Notes: generated by a model from the sequence alone, not told the origin. DNA of 64,000 nucleotides from Anaerohalosphaeraceae bacterium (GCA_035378985.1 DAOSUR010000001.1:186001-250000); one strand, 5' to 3'; positions 23,704 to 33,424 are shown, numbered from the stretch's first letter. Translations and numbers: made by a program.

Positions 23704-25950
23704 TTAATACAATCCGTCAGCCAGCCACCGACTTGCAAAGGCCGCAAAGTCCGCCAGGTCAATTCGGCAGTATGAAGAAGCGGTATTATCAAAATTGAAC
23801 TGGCTGCCGTCAAAATTGGGCTCTACACAGGCCGGCTTTCCGGTTATCTGCGTATATTCGGCGGCAACTTCCGCGGGCGTCCAGGCATAGTTATACACCC
23901 GCAGGTCATCCATCAGACCGCCGTAGAAGTTGGCCAGGACATTCCGGTCGGCAAACGTGCGGGTAGCGCCGAGCAGAACCCCCCGCTGCCAGGCCGCATA
24001 CAGCGCCGGCGTGCCGAGTGTGGTATCCTCTGCTACAATCCCCCCGTCCACATAAACCCGCCCGAGGGTGCCCGCTTTCCAAACCGTCGTAACCATATGC
24101 CACTGATTGTCGGTGAGCATATCAAAGCCGGTCATAGAAGGCCGGCCCTGAGCCGTGACGATTTCGGCCGCTTCGCCGCGGACGTTGATACGGGCATCCG
24201 CCGTCGTGCCGCTGGTTTCCAGACTCATCGCAAAGCCGGTTGTCGTGCCGTCATTGTAATTGGACAAAAGTCCTCCAACTTTGGCGGCCTTCACCCAGCA
24301 GGTGATGGTACCTTCATCCAGTCCGCCGCCGATGCCGCCGGCCAACGGTCCGGCCTTCGGATAAGCCGACATCCCGAAATCCACATACTGACCGACACCG
24401 TTCAGCTGGAGGGCGTAGCTTCCCTGAATCCGGTCGGTCGTAAAGACCAGATTGGCCTGGCTCGGTTCCGGCAATGACAGGTCAAACGCCTGGCCGTGGT
24501 TGCCTTCGCCGCTGGAGTCATTGAGATTGTTTTCAAAGCCGTAAGCAGCCACCAGCCGTCCGACCGTCAGAGAAACCACATTCGAATAGACATCCGGCTT
24601 CGGACCGCCGCCGCTTTGGGTCGCCTCGTTCCAGATGCGGCAGTAATAATGCCCCTGATTGGCCAGAGAAGCATTGGCAATCGACAGGGTCGGGGAATTG
24701 CCGCCGACCTGCGTATCCGAAGCATCAATCTGGGCATCCGCCGAATAGTACCACTGATAACTTACAGGCGAGACGCTGAATACGGAAACACTGAATGCCG
24801 GAGACAGCGACTGCCCCAGACGTACCGAGGTCGAAACCGGCTGCCTCTGGATAATCGGCTCCATACTAATCGTCTCGAATGTCCAGGTCGGGCCGACAAT
24901 GTTATTCGGCTCACCCGGCGGATACACACCGCCCTGCCCATTATCCAGAGCATGTTCAATCTTCCAAAGATACTTGCCGCTGGCCTTCAGAGCCGGCTCA
25001 GGAATATACGAAGAGGTCAGATTGCCTCCGATCTGATTGACCGTCGCCGCATAATAAAGGTTCGGGTCGCTTGTCATGTTCTGATTTTTGGATAGATACA
25101 CATAATGCTTTTTAATCAGCGGATTGATTTGAGAACGATTGGCCGGATCCAAGCCGGCATTCCACTGAAGCATCACATCCACATCTCCGGTTGTGCCGAT
25201 AGGAATTCCCGCCTGGGTTGCATTGTTCACCGGGTCGGGATTGTGCGGCCCGAACAGCGAACTTTCGATTCTCAAATTGTCAAGGTCTCCGTAGGTCGTT
25301 ACACTGCGGACATCCCCGAAGAAACCGACTGCATTGCCGATGTTTGTATTGTCAATCGTCGCCGTCGAAAAATCGACATAAGTCGTCTTGTCCACGATAT
25401 AGCCCAAAGTGAACGTATTGGCACTGTCGCGGCGAATGTACAGACCTGTAACGTGAATTTTGGGGTCCGCAGGCAGGCCGCCGGCATACAGAGTCGGGCC
25501 GACTGAGGTCCCGTTGATCACAACCCCTTTGAGGTTGTTATTGTCGGCCTGCACATAGACGGCGATATAATCCTGGCGGACTTCGCCGCTGGTGCCGGGA
25601 GCCAGTGCCGGCGGTGTCTTGGTCGCCGCTACGGCAATCCCGATATCGGCACGAGTTGTCGTACCCCAGGCCAAATCCGCTACCAGCAAATCGCCTACGG
25701 CCAATGAATAATCATCCCTCAAGAAAACAACCTGCTCGGCCTCAGTACCGGAGGATTTGCTTATCCGAAGAACCCCGTCGGCAGTCGTAAAACTGACTGC
25801 ACGAGCCGTATTCTGGTCCAGAACACACGTGAGCACATACTCCGATAAATTGCCGTCCGCAAAGTCATCAATCAGAAGAGAAGGGACATATGCCCCCGCT
25901 GTCATCCCCCAGAATCCTGCAAGAAGAAGTACCAAACCTCGCTTCATCAT
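23704..25950 (-). CDS. Secreted LamG/Ig protein with PEP-type N-terminal domain and dockerin-like tail
   Basis: 748 residues with GGAGGATGT before the ATG. Order: signal peptide (1-20); an N-terminal domain (about 25-235, LLIDDFADGNLSEY... RQDYIAVYVQ... GDLDNLRIE) shared with the PEP-CTERM protein at 20594-21292; FN3-like region (about 240-370); Ig-like domain (about 375-470, NQGHYYCRIWN); LamG (about 475-690, VYVDGGIVAED, GGLMDDLRVYNYAWTPAE); and the tail YCRIDLADFAAFASRWLADG. It is a paralogue of the gene at 35992-38253. First gene downstream of the sigma/FecR pair, 47 bases from the FecR stop, and so the likely first target of that regulator. Confidence 0.85.
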   Translation of the reverse strand: MMKRGLVLLLAGFWGMTAGAYVPSLLIDDFADGNLSEYVLTCVLDQNTARAVSFTTADGVLRISKSSGTEAEQVVFLRDDYSLAVGDLLVADLAWGTTTRADIGIAVAATKTPPALAPGTSGEVRQDYIAVYVQADNNNLKGVVINGTSVGPTLYAGGLPADPKIHVTGLYIRRDSANTFTLGYIVDKTTYVDFSTATIDNTNIGNAVGFFGDVRSVTTYGDLDNLRIESSLFGPHNPDPVNNATQAGIPIGTTGDVDVMLQWNAGLDPANRSQINPLIKKHYVYLSKNQNMTSDPNLYYAATVNQIGGNLTSSYIPEPALKASGKYLWKIEHALDNGQGGVYPPGEPNNIVGPTWTFETISMEPIIQRQPVSTSVRLGQSLSPAFSVSVFSVSPVSYQWYYSADAQIDASDTQVGGNSPTLSIANASLANQGHYYCRIWNEATQSGGGPKPDVYSNVVSLTVGRLVAAYGFENNLNDSSGEGNHGQAFDLSLPEPSQANLVFTTDRIQGSYALQLNGVGQYVDFGMSAYPKAGPLAGGIGGGLDEGTITCWVKAAKVGGLLSNYNDGTTTGFAMSLETSGTTADARINVRGEAAEIVTAQGRPSMTGFDMLTDNQWHMVTTVWKAGTLGRVYVDGGIVAEDTTLGTPALYAAWQRGVLLGATRTFADRNVLANFYGGLMDDLRVYNYAWTPAEVAAEYTQITGKPACVEPNFDGSQFNFDNTASSYCRIDLADFAAFASRWLADGLY

Positions 25951-25997
25951 ACATCCTCCATTTCAATACGGATCCGTTGTTATGATTTTTCCGAAAT

Positions 25998-27680
25998 CTA
26001 TTCCTGCAATTCGAGGAACGGTTCGGCAAACAGCGTCCAGTCGCCATTATTGGTTTTGTCGCGGCCCTGCGTGGTCGCCAGAGTCAGGAACCGGTCTTCG
26101 GGCCCGATGTCCACGACAACCTGCCGAGCCGGTTCGCCGGGCGTCATATCCTGCTGAACAAAGCGGACCTTCCCGTCAACCAGGACATAAAAAGAGGCGG
26201 TCGGCTCCTGTGGAAAATGCGGGTACTGCTTCATAATCTCCCAGTAATCGCGGTACGTTTCCGAAAGCCCGCACAGGGCCGTAAACCGCCGGATATTCAT
26301 CTTTGTATATTCGCGAATCGCCTGAAGATTAAAAGTGACCCCCTGATTGCTGCTCAAATAGATGGCGGGGCTGTCCGGCGTGCCGTATTCTTTGCCGTTC
26401 AGCCGCAATTGATGGCGAGGCACCTTCACTGTCAGAGCAATCTGATGCCAGGCCCCGTTGAGCACACCCAGCCAGTAGCGGCCGTTGGTCGGTTCAAATT
26501 CAAACGTCAGACCATTGGAGTTAATCTGCGAGCGGCCGTTCGGGATAAAAACACCGTCGATAAAAAGACTGGAGCGAACCGGAACATATTGTTTCGGCCC
26601 TTCCGCTGACGTAAACGTCTCCAGCAAATCAATGGTTCCCTGATAATCAATGCCGGCGTTCAATCGTCCGGTCCCGAAGCCGTTGCCGCCGCCGACAATA
26701 TCCGCCAGATTCACATTCTGCCCCCGCCAGACAAACTGTGTCTGCGGCTGAAGCCGGCGGACAAAGGCCTCTTTCTTCAGAGCAATATCCTGCACGACAC
26801 CGGCGGCGCTGACCGCCTTGGCAAACCCCTCCCGGACCTCCAGCTGAGTTTTGGAGGTCCTAGCCGTGCCCGAAATCAGCATCGTCCTGCCGGCCATTAC
26901 GTGAACCTCCATCCTCTCGGGCTCGGTCTTCACCCCGAATTCGGTTCCCAAATCGATAATTTTGGAAAAGGGTGTACTGACCGTAAATCCGATGGCTGTC
27001 TTGGGAACGGAGGCAAACAGCCGGCCGTGACGGAGCTGAATCTGGTCATCCGTCAGAAGGGTAAATTCGGCGGGACCTTCCAGCACAACTCGGCTTCCGT
27101 TGTCAAACTGAAGGACGGCAATCCCCTCCCGCAGCCATATAGGTTCCATCTGGGTATTCAGCCACATCCCCTCGCGGATGCCCCGTTCCGGCGAACCCCA
27201 GCGGGCATTCATGGTCTCCAGAAGCGTGGCGACCTCTTTGCCCCGTCCGGCCGGGGACAAAAACGCATAGGCAATCAAAAACACCAGCGCCGCCGTGGAC
27301 AGCAGCAAAGCATACAGGGAAAACTTGCTGACGGCCGTCGGCACAGAAGCCGCCGCTTTTCTTTCCGGTTCCGGCAAAACGGGGGCCGGTCTTGCAACCT
27401 CCACCGCCTCCGCCTGCTGTTCAAAGGCCGACAGGGCCATCCAGAGCGACGTTTCCAGTACCGGCGAAACCGTTTCCTCAGGCAAATCCACAATCGCAAT
27501 ATCGCCCGGCTGCGTCAGGGCGGAATACTGCATCATATATTCAACATAGTACTCCATTGCCTCCGGGTCTTCCCGAAGCCATTGCGTCAGACGCCGTCTC
27601 TGCTCCGGTGTGCTGCCCCCCTCGAGCACCAACAAAATCAGCTCGCTGAGCTGATACTCTGTCGAAATATCTTTTTTCAT
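25998..27680 (-). CDS. FecR-like membrane anti-sigma factor with NPCBM-like carbohydrate-binding domain
   Basis: 560 residues from ATG 27680, which overlaps the sigma-factor stop as ATGA and has GGGGAT upstream; ATG 27692 is less likely. The N-terminal 110 residues are cytoplasmic and acidic/helical, the expected sigma-binding part. One transmembrane helix follows (SLYALLLSTAALVFLIAYAF, about 120-140), then a FecR domain (about 165-300; VVLEGPAEFTL, KIIDLGTEFGVK). The C-terminal region (about 320-555; VTFNLQAI... FTALCGLSE... VLVDGKVRF... FLTLATTQG... DWTLFAEPFLEL) has the pattern of an NPCBM carbohydrate-binding module. I infer that sugar binding in the periplasm relieves inhibition of the co-encoded sigma factor. 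Paralogue at 56479-58152. Confidence 0.85.
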   Translation of the reverse strand: MKKDISTEYQLSELILLVLEGGSTPEQRRRLTQWLREDPEAMEYYVEYMMQYSALTQPGDIAIVDLPEETVSPVLETSLWMALSAFEQQAEAVEVARPAPVLPEPERKAAASVPTAVSKFSLYALLLSTAALVFLIAYAFLSPAGRGKEVATLLETMNARWGSPERGIREGMWLNTQMEPIWLREGIAVLQFDNGSRVVLEGPAEFTLLTDDQIQLRHGRLFASVPKTAIGFTVSTPFSKIIDLGTEFGVKTEPERMEVHVMAGRTMLISGTARTSKTQLEVREGFAKAVSAAGVVQDIALKKEAFVRRLQPQTQFVWRGQNVNLADIVGGGNGFGTGRLNAGIDYQGTIDLLETFTSAEGPKQYVPVRSSLFIDGVFIPNGRSQINSNGLTFEFEPTNGRYWLGVLNGAWHQIALTVKVPRHQLRLNGKEYGTPDSPAIYLSSNQGVTFNLQAIREYTKMNIRRFTALCGLSETYRDYWEIMKQYPHFPQEPTASFYVLVDGKVRFVQQDMTPGEPARQVVVDIGPEDRFLTLATTQGRDKTNNGDWTLFAEPFLELQE

Positions 27681-28216
27681 CGAAATCCCCATTGATGAAT
27701 CGTCTGGTTGACGCAGCGATGCAGGACCGTATGAATGCGTGCCAAGGCCTTATAAAGCCCCTGAACCGGCCGTTCAATCCGCTCGGCCAGTTCGGTAATC
27801 TTCAGACCCTGTTCATAGCGAATCTCAATCAGTTTTTTATCCCGCTTATCCAGTTTCTTCAGACATTCCTGCAGAGCACTGATGCGCACCTTCATCTCAT
27901 CCATTTTCCGATGATAACAATCCAAAATCTGCGTCAGGAGTGATTCATCAAACAGTTCTTCGTCGCGGTTCTTGGATTTGAAATAATTGAGAATCTTAAA
28001 GCGAGCGATTTTAATCCCCCAGGCTCCGAAATTGCTCCCCCGCTCAAACTCGTCGAAACGTTCCCACATCAGGGTCATCGTTTCCTGCATAATATCATCT
28101 GCATCGGGACAGTTATGAACCATCGAGAGAATATAGGCATAAATCACCTTTTGGCTGTTCATCAGCAGTTTGAAGAACTCATCACTTCGAGATTGTTCAC
28201 GTCTTTCGAGGTCCAT
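27677..28216 (-). CDS. ECF-type RNA polymerase sigma factor
   Basis: 179 residues from ATG 28216 (MDLERREQSRSDEFF), with TAGGGA upstream; the open frame begins ten codons earlier. Region 2 (about 15-80) includes YILSMVHNCPDADDIMQETM and the -10-binding stretch FGAWGIKIARFKILNYFKSK. Region 4 (about 115-170) has KKLIEIRYEQGLKITELAER. It belongs to the sigma group common in planctomycetes and verrucomicrobia that is paired with FecR-like genes. The stop overlaps the FecR start by four bases, so the two are translationally coupled. A perfect 15-bp palindrome lies 12 bases upstream of the start and could be an operator. Confidence 0.93.
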   Translation of the reverse strand: MDLERREQSRSDEFFKLLMNSQKVIYAYILSMVHNCPDADDIMQETMTLMWERFDEFERGSNFGAWGIKIARFKILNYFKSKNRDEELFDESLLTQILDCYHRKMDEMKVRISALQECLKKLDKRDKKLIEIRYEQGLKITELAERIERPVQGLYKALARIHTVLHRCVNQTIHQWGFR

Positions 28217-28227
28217 AAAGTCCCTAC

Positions 28228-28242
28228 GGAATGGTCCATTCC
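28228..28242. promoter_or_regulatory. Palindrome upstream of the sigma gene (possible operator)
   Basis: GGAATGG-T-CCATTCC is perfectly symmetrical. On the minus strand it is preceded by two more GGAATG copies (GGGAATGGGTGGGGAATGG). It lies between any upstream promoter and the ribosome binding site of the sigma gene. A single GGAATGG also occurs upstream of the second sigma gene at 58765-58771, which may be chance. Confidence 0.4.
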
Positions 28243-28370
28243 CCACCCATTCCCTAAATTATTTCTCTATTTTAAAAAAATGGAGGGGCTAATTTGAAAA
28301 AATCTCGCTGGATGGGCTAACCGGGGTCCGATAAAGGCAAAATGGGTTATAAAAACGGCTTTATTGACCC

Positions 28371-28410
28371 AAAAAACAGGGTCATTCCGGAAAAGTACTG
28401 AGCCGGAATG
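28371..28410 (-). terminator. Probable rho-independent terminator after GH2
   Basis: CATTCCGG (28410-28403 on the minus strand) pairs with CCGGAATG (28390-28383) over a 12-base loop. ACCCTG and a run of six T follow. It is 41 bases past the GH2 stop. A second small stem (TGACCC/GGGTCA, 28365-28384) overlaps its foot. It separates the GH operon from the sigma/FecR operon. Confidence 0.65.
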
Positions 28411-28451
28411 AAACTTTTTTCGAACGGCTGCTAATGAAAAATCCTGAAAAA

Positions 28452-31400
28452 TTACAAACAGAAAGGATTAGCTGGGTCGCTACAGGCCATCCATTGACGC
28501 ACAAAAAGAGCCAAATCATCCAAATCTATTAGCCCGTCTAAAGTCAAATCGGCTGGACGGGTCGGTTTTGGAATCACCTGATAGGGTTGCCCCTGTGCCA
28601 GGAAAAGAATTTGCGCCTCAGTGAGAGCAATATCATAAATCCGCACATCATCGATATTGCCTATCCAGTTCCGCGTAGATGTGAAATTGACGCGGCTCCC
28701 AATATAAACCGGGTCGCTGGAGGTATTCACCGGCCCTGCCGAGGATTCGGCTTCCAGCCGGCCGTCAATATATAACTGAATCCGGCTTCCGGTATAAACA
28801 CCCGCTATATGGTGCCATTGCCCATCCAGAACGGCTGTGGTCCCATTGGCCTGATACTCTCCGCCGCCCGCTTGATTGAAATGAAATGATACCGAATTGG
28901 TTTCATTATTGCGAATCAGCCGCCAGGCATTGACTCCTTTGGTCACCACAGAGGCCCATGGGTCTGTCATCCCGCTGCTTTTGACCCACGCACAGACCGT
29001 CGCCCCTGTTGACAAATGAAGTCCTGAACTGTTCTGACAGTTCAGATAACTCCTATCATCTGTGCCGTCAAAATACAGCGATTGCCCTATGTGCCCGCTG
29101 TCAAAAATCGGGCTTCCGCCTGAAACAGCATCATAGCCGTTTCCTGTCACATCCTGAAACGTTCCCTCCATCGGCCAATAGGCAATCAGATGTTCTGTCC
29201 CCGGGTCCGTCGGAAAAACAGTTTGGCGATAATCCTCCATCCACTGACGGGCCATTTCCTGCAAATCATACAAATCCACCCGGCAGTCGGGCTGTCCCTG
29301 CGGACCGTCAAAATCGCACGCATAGCCGCAGTTGACGGAGCGCCAAAAGGCACAATCCGGCGACAGGTTGGTATAGAACTTGACTTCATAAAAACTCGTC
29401 CAGGTCGGATAAGGGCCGGTGTTGCCGTATCCGTTGATTCGGATATAGCGGGCCGTCGTATCCGGAACATCAAACTCCTCCAGTTCGCGTGTGGTTCCGC
29501 TGCTCTGAGTCGATGAAATCAGCGGAATCCATGTGCTCTGGTCATCCGAGGCCTCCGCGCCGAATGTATAGCGCCGCTGCTCGCCCAGATAAAAGGCAAT
29601 TGCAATCTTCTCTACGTGCTGCGGCGAGCCGAAATCAAACAGAATCCATGGATAATTATTGCCCGCCCAGCGGGTTGTCAGATTGCCGTCCACGGCATTC
29701 TGCGGCGGATTGGCCGTCTCATAATGGCTGGCCGAAACCGCCGCCACCGGCAGCGTATTGTCAATCTCGAACCGCCAGATGCAGGAATCCGCATACTCCT
29801 GACCGCCGGAGAGCCCCACCACCCGAATTTCATTCTCCCCGACTTTCAGATGAATCGTTTCCTCCCAGAGGAAAATATGATCACTGCTCGTGCGGGAACC
29901 GTACGAGCGGCCGTTGACAAACAGCTCCACAGACTCACAGTTGGAATAGACTTTGACATATTTCGGACAGGTCGTCCGAGGCGTAAACCGCCTGCCGGTG
30001 ATATGCACCATCGGCTCCGTGGTCCAGTTGGCCTTGTACCAGTAAAAGGCATCCTTTTTCAGGGTGCGGTCGCGGGTCACCATGCCCTTGTCGTTCAGGC
30101 CGGGCTGGCCGCCTTCATTGCGGCTGTCCACGGCAAAGTCAAACCCATTCCAAATGGTTTTGCACCACAGAAACGGTCGTTGTTTCATCGCCTTCCAATA
30201 GACTTCGTGAAATGTGCACTGATACTCCTCCGGATGCCACGGTCCGCCGGGGGAAGGCCAGGCGGCGTATTCCTCATGCTGATACGGATTGGCGCCGGCC
30301 CCGTATTCCATAATCCCGATTTTGTCGTTCGAGCGGCTGGAATGAATGCTGTCCGCCCATACAGCGATATAAGAAGCAGGCGTGCTGCCGTACCAGCCGA
30401 AATACCGATTGTAGCCCAGCGTATCCGTGATATACGACCAGGCCGCCGTATCGGATGTGTTATTGTGAGCGACGGAGGTCAGACGCGTCGGGTCTTCGGT
30501 CTTGGCCAAATCGTGCAGCTGCTGAATAATGGTTTCAGACCCGCTGGTTGTTAATTCATTATACAGCAGCCAGAAACAAACGGAGGGATGGTTGTAGTTC
30601 TGGCGAATCAGTTCCCGCAGCTGGTCTTTGCAGTTTTCAATGAATGCGCTTGTAAAAACCACGCTGTCCACAATCGGAATTTCCGTCGAAAGAATGATCC
30701 CGAACTCATCGGCCAGCTCGTAGACCTTTTGGGCGTGCTGGTAGTGACTGAGCCGAATCCAGCTGCATCCCATCTCCGCCATCAGCTGCATATCCTCCAG
30801 CCGATCTGCATCGCTGATGGCCCGTCCCTTGTCCGTGCGGTCTTCGTGAATGGCGACACCGTGCAAGTCCAGATACTGCCCGTTCAAAAAGAACCCTTCA
30901 TCGGGATCCACCCGAAAGAAGCGGAATCCGAGGGGCTGGCGGACGGCATCCGCAATCACTCCGTCCGCTTCAATCTCCGTCAGGACGGAATACAAATACG
31001 GATCAGCCCGCCCGTTCCACAGACGGGGCTGGAGGATTGGGGTATTCATCACAGCAGTTTGTGTGCTTTCTGCCGGAATCGTCTGGAGCGTCTGAAGCGT
31101 ATCGACAAGATTCCCAGCGGCGTCAAAAATCTTCGCCCGCACCGTCACCGTCCGCTCGGCCGCTGCGGCATTCCGCACCAGCACTTTCACCTGCAAATCC
31201 GCCGAAGCAGCGCTGACATTGGTCGGGGTCAAATAAACTCCCGGCGAAGCATAATCCAAAAGCGTGATATGCACCGGCTCGGTAATCACCAGCCGCACCG
31301 GTCGGCAAATGCCGCCGTACTGGTTGAAATCGCCCGACAGCGGGGCAATCTGCAGCGTGCTCGAATTGTCCGCCCGCACGGCAATCACATTCTCCGCACC

Positions 31401-31811
31401 GAAAATCACCTGATTGGTAATGTCATAGCAAAAGGCCGCATATGCTCCCAGATGCGTCCCAACCAGCGTGCCGTTGCAATAGACATCGGCCTTTTTGCCA
31501 ACCGATTCGAAATACAGATACACCCGCCTGCCGGAATAGTCGGCGGGAATTGTCAGGCGTTTGCGGTACCAGGCCGGGCCGCGGTAATAATTGCTGCCGC
31601 CGTCCTGGCCGTCGAGGGCATTGTAGGTATGCGGAACCGTCACAACAGACCACGAGGAGTCGTCAAATCCCGGTGCGGCCGCTCCGGCAGCATCCGCCCG
31701 ATAAAAACGCCACGAGTCATTAAGGGGCACTTCGAGACGGTCCGCCAAACAGAAACCGGAAAGACTAACAGCCGCCGCAGCTGCCCAAAGCCATCTTTTT
31801 TTCACCGGCAT
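28452..31811 (-). CDS. GH2 beta-galactosidase-type glycoside hydrolase with F5/8C, LamG and dockerin-like modules
   Basis: 1119 residues with AAAGGGG before the ATG. Signal peptide (1-23); GH2 sugar-binding, immunoglobulin-like and TIM-barrel domains (about 25-680). The acid/base is Glu419 in LLYNELTTSG and the nucleophile Glu502 in IMEYGAG. The LHGVAIHEDRTDKG segment is the GH2 equivalent of RGxNxHED. An F5/8 type C (CBM32-like) domain follows (about 690-815), then a dockerin-like motif (PDCRVDLYDLQEMARQWME, about 841-859), LamG (about 874-1070) and a second motif (LIDLDDLALFVRQWM) at the end. It would hydrolyse beta-galactosides or related beta-linked sugars outside the cytoplasm. Last gene of a GH105-GH16-GH2 operon, 17 bases after GH16. 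Confidence 0.93.
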   Translation of the reverse strand: MPVKKRWLWAAAAAVSLSGFCLADRLEVPLNDSWRFYRADAAGAAAPGFDDSSWSVVTVPHTYNALDGQDGGSNYYRGPAWYRKRLTIPADYSGRRVYLYFESVGKKADVYCNGTLVGTHLGAYAAFCYDITNQVIFGAENVIAVRADNSSTLQIAPLSGDFNQYGGICRPVRLVITEPVHITLLDYASPGVYLTPTNVSAASADLQVKVLVRNAAAAERTVTVRAKIFDAAGNLVDTLQTLQTIPAESTQTAVMNTPILQPRLWNGRADPYLYSVLTEIEADGVIADAVRQPLGFRFFRVDPDEGFFLNGQYLDLHGVAIHEDRTDKGRAISDADRLEDMQLMAEMGCSWIRLSHYQHAQKVYELADEFGIILSTEIPIVDSVVFTSAFIENCKDQLRELIRQNYNHPSVCFWLLYNELTTSGSETIIQQLHDLAKTEDPTRLTSVAHNNTSDTAAWSYITDTLGYNRYFGWYGSTPASYIAVWADSIHSSRSNDKIGIMEYGAGANPYQHEEYAAWPSPGGPWHPEEYQCTFHEVYWKAMKQRPFLWCKTIWNGFDFAVDSRNEGGQPGLNDKGMVTRDRTLKKDAFYWYKANWTTEPMVHITGRRFTPRTTCPKYVKVYSNCESVELFVNGRSYGSRTSSDHIFLWEETIHLKVGENEIRVVGLSGGQEYADSCIWRFEIDNTLPVAAVSASHYETANPPQNAVDGNLTTRWAGNNYPWILFDFGSPQHVEKIAIAFYLGEQRRYTFGAEASDDQSTWIPLISSTQSSGTTRELEEFDVPDTTARYIRINGYGNTGPYPTWTSFYEVKFYTNLSPDCAFWRSVNCGYACDFDGPQGQPDCRVDLYDLQEMARQWMEDYRQTVFPTDPGTEHLIAYWPMEGTFQDVTGNGYDAVSGGSPIFDSGHIGQSLYFDGTDDRSYLNCQNSSGLHLSTGATVCAWVKSSGMTDPWASVVTKGVNAWRLIRNNETNSVSFHFNQAGGGEYQANGTTAVLDGQWHHIAGVYTGSRIQLYIDGRLEAESSAGPVNTSSDPVYIGSRVNFTSTRNWIGNIDDVRIYDIALTEAQILFLAQGQPYQVIPKPTRPADLTLDGLIDLDDLALFVRQWMACSDPANPFCL

Positions 31812-31828
31812 TTCCCCTTTCTGAGCAT

Positions 31829-33400
31829 TTATTGCACAGGGGGCGAATAAAGCCCCTCCGAAAGCCAGTAATCCATTATCCCGACAATATCGGTTAAATC
31901 CACTCTACAGTCCCAATTCAAATCCATCTCTTCCGGATACGGATTCATACAGTGGGCGGTCTGCTGATACAAAGCCAGAATTTCCGCCTCCGTCAGGGCA
32001 TAATCATAGATTCGGATTTCATCCATCATCCCCTGATAATACGCATCCGCCGACCAGTTGCTGCGTCCGATGTAGTTTTTTGTCCGCAGCAGCCCCCACG
32101 GCCAGGTAGTCGTGCCCGTCTGGATGACTTGGCCGTTTTTGTAAATCTTCACAGCGCCGGAGGTGTTCACGGTCGCGGCAAAAAACTGCCAGCGATTCAG
32201 CTCGATGGCATTGGCGGCCGTAACCGTTCCATCGGAGGTATCCTTACCGTACACCTTAAACAAGAGGTTATTGCTGGTGCCCGAGCGGGCCAAAATAATA
32301 TTGTTGGCCGCCTCCCCATTGCCCAAATCGATAAAGCGGGCATAGTTTTTGACGGCAGTCGGCTTGGCCCACAGGGCAACGGTAAACCCATTGTCAAACT
32401 CATCAAATCCGGCTGGAAGCTCGATATAGTCATCCACCCCGTCGAACTTCAGAGCCGTTCCGAGATTGCCATTGACGCGTCCGCTGTCAAAAGTAAAGCC
32501 GCCCCTGAGAGTCCCGTGCATTCCCTTGCCGCTGGAGTCAAAGGCCGTCGTTCCGCTCACTTCATCCAGCGTCCAGCATCCAATCATCTCTTTGACGGTA
32601 TCCTGAATGCGCTGCCAGACCCGCACCCAGTCAATTTTCAGCTGGACGAGCGGATTGGTCGGAGCCGGCCATGTCGCCGGGTCTGGATGCTGCCAAACCT
32701 GACCGCCCCAGTCTCCGCCCACATAATAATCCAGAATCAGATACATACTGCCGAAATTGTTGGACGGTTCAAAATCATTCAGACTGCGGACATAGGCATC
32801 ATCAAAATAATAGGCCACATACCATGGGCGCCAGTCCATCGCGTAGGTATGAAAACCCGAGGACAGATCCATACTCTTCCAATGGGTGGCCATATTCGAC
32901 TGGTTGTCGCCGTAGTGAATATTCGTGATATAGCGATACCGCTGATTGTTATCGCCTTCTACATCATCCAGCGGATATTCCACCACATCAAACTCCGGCG
33001 GCCAGCCGTCGGAAAGCATCCAGAAATTCGCCCACGACCCGCGGGCACCGGGCATCTTCATCCGCACCTCCGCATACCCGTATTTGAAACGGAATTTGCT
33101 GTAGCCGGTGGAAATCGCCCCGGAGGTAAACGAATGTCCCGCATAGGATTCAGCCTTGGCCGTAATGGTCAGACATCCATCGGCCACGGTGATATTCTCA
33201 TCGCGGTTGTATGCATCTCCTTTATAATCCCTCGTCCACGGATGCTGACTGAGCCACTTGGAAGTATCCAGAGATGTCCCGTTAAATTCATCATTGAAAA
33301 CCAACTTCCAACTGTAGCCCGGACCGGGCGGCGGGTCCGCCTGTCCCTGAAGCCGAACCGTTCCGACAATCACCAAAAAAGCAAGAAGCAGATTTCGCAT
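31829..33400 (-). CDS. GH16 endo-glycanase with LamG and dockerin-like tail
   Basis: 523 residues with AAGGAGATG just before the start. Signal peptide (1-19), GH16 jelly-roll catalytic domain (about 28-265), LamG (about 270-475) and tail (NWDCRVDLTDIVGIMDYWL). The catalytic ExDxxE motif is Glu136-Phe-Asp138-Val-Val-Glu141 in WPPEFDVVEYP; Glu136 is the nucleophile and Glu141 the acid/base. GH16 enzymes cut beta-1,3 or beta-1,4 links in laminarin, agar, porphyran, carrageenan and similar polymers. The sequence alone does not tell me which. The companion GH2 and GH105 genes point to a galactan or a uronate-containing polymer. 24 bases after the GH105 stop. Confidence 0.93.
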   Translation of the reverse strand: MRNLLLAFLVIVGTVRLQGQADPPPGPGYSWKLVFNDEFNGTSLDTSKWLSQHPWTRDYKGDAYNRDENITVADGCLTITAKAESYAGHSFTSGAISTGYSKFRFKYGYAEVRMKMPGARGSWANFWMLSDGWPPEFDVVEYPLDDVEGDNNQRYRYITNIHYGDNQSNMATHWKSMDLSSGFHTYAMDWRPWYVAYYFDDAYVRSLNDFEPSNNFGSMYLILDYYVGGDWGGQVWQHPDPATWPAPTNPLVQLKIDWVRVWQRIQDTVKEMIGCWTLDEVSGTTAFDSSGKGMHGTLRGGFTFDSGRVNGNLGTALKFDGVDDYIELPAGFDEFDNGFTVALWAKPTAVKNYARFIDLGNGEAANNIILARSGTSNNLLFKVYGKDTSDGTVTAANAIELNRWQFFAATVNTSGAVKIYKNGQVIQTGTTTWPWGLLRTKNYIGRSNWSADAYYQGMMDEIRIYDYALTEAEILALYQQTAHCMNPYPEEMDLNWDCRVDLTDIVGIMDYWLSEGLYSPPVQ

Positions 33401-33424
33401 AACATCTCCTTCAATGCTGAACCG

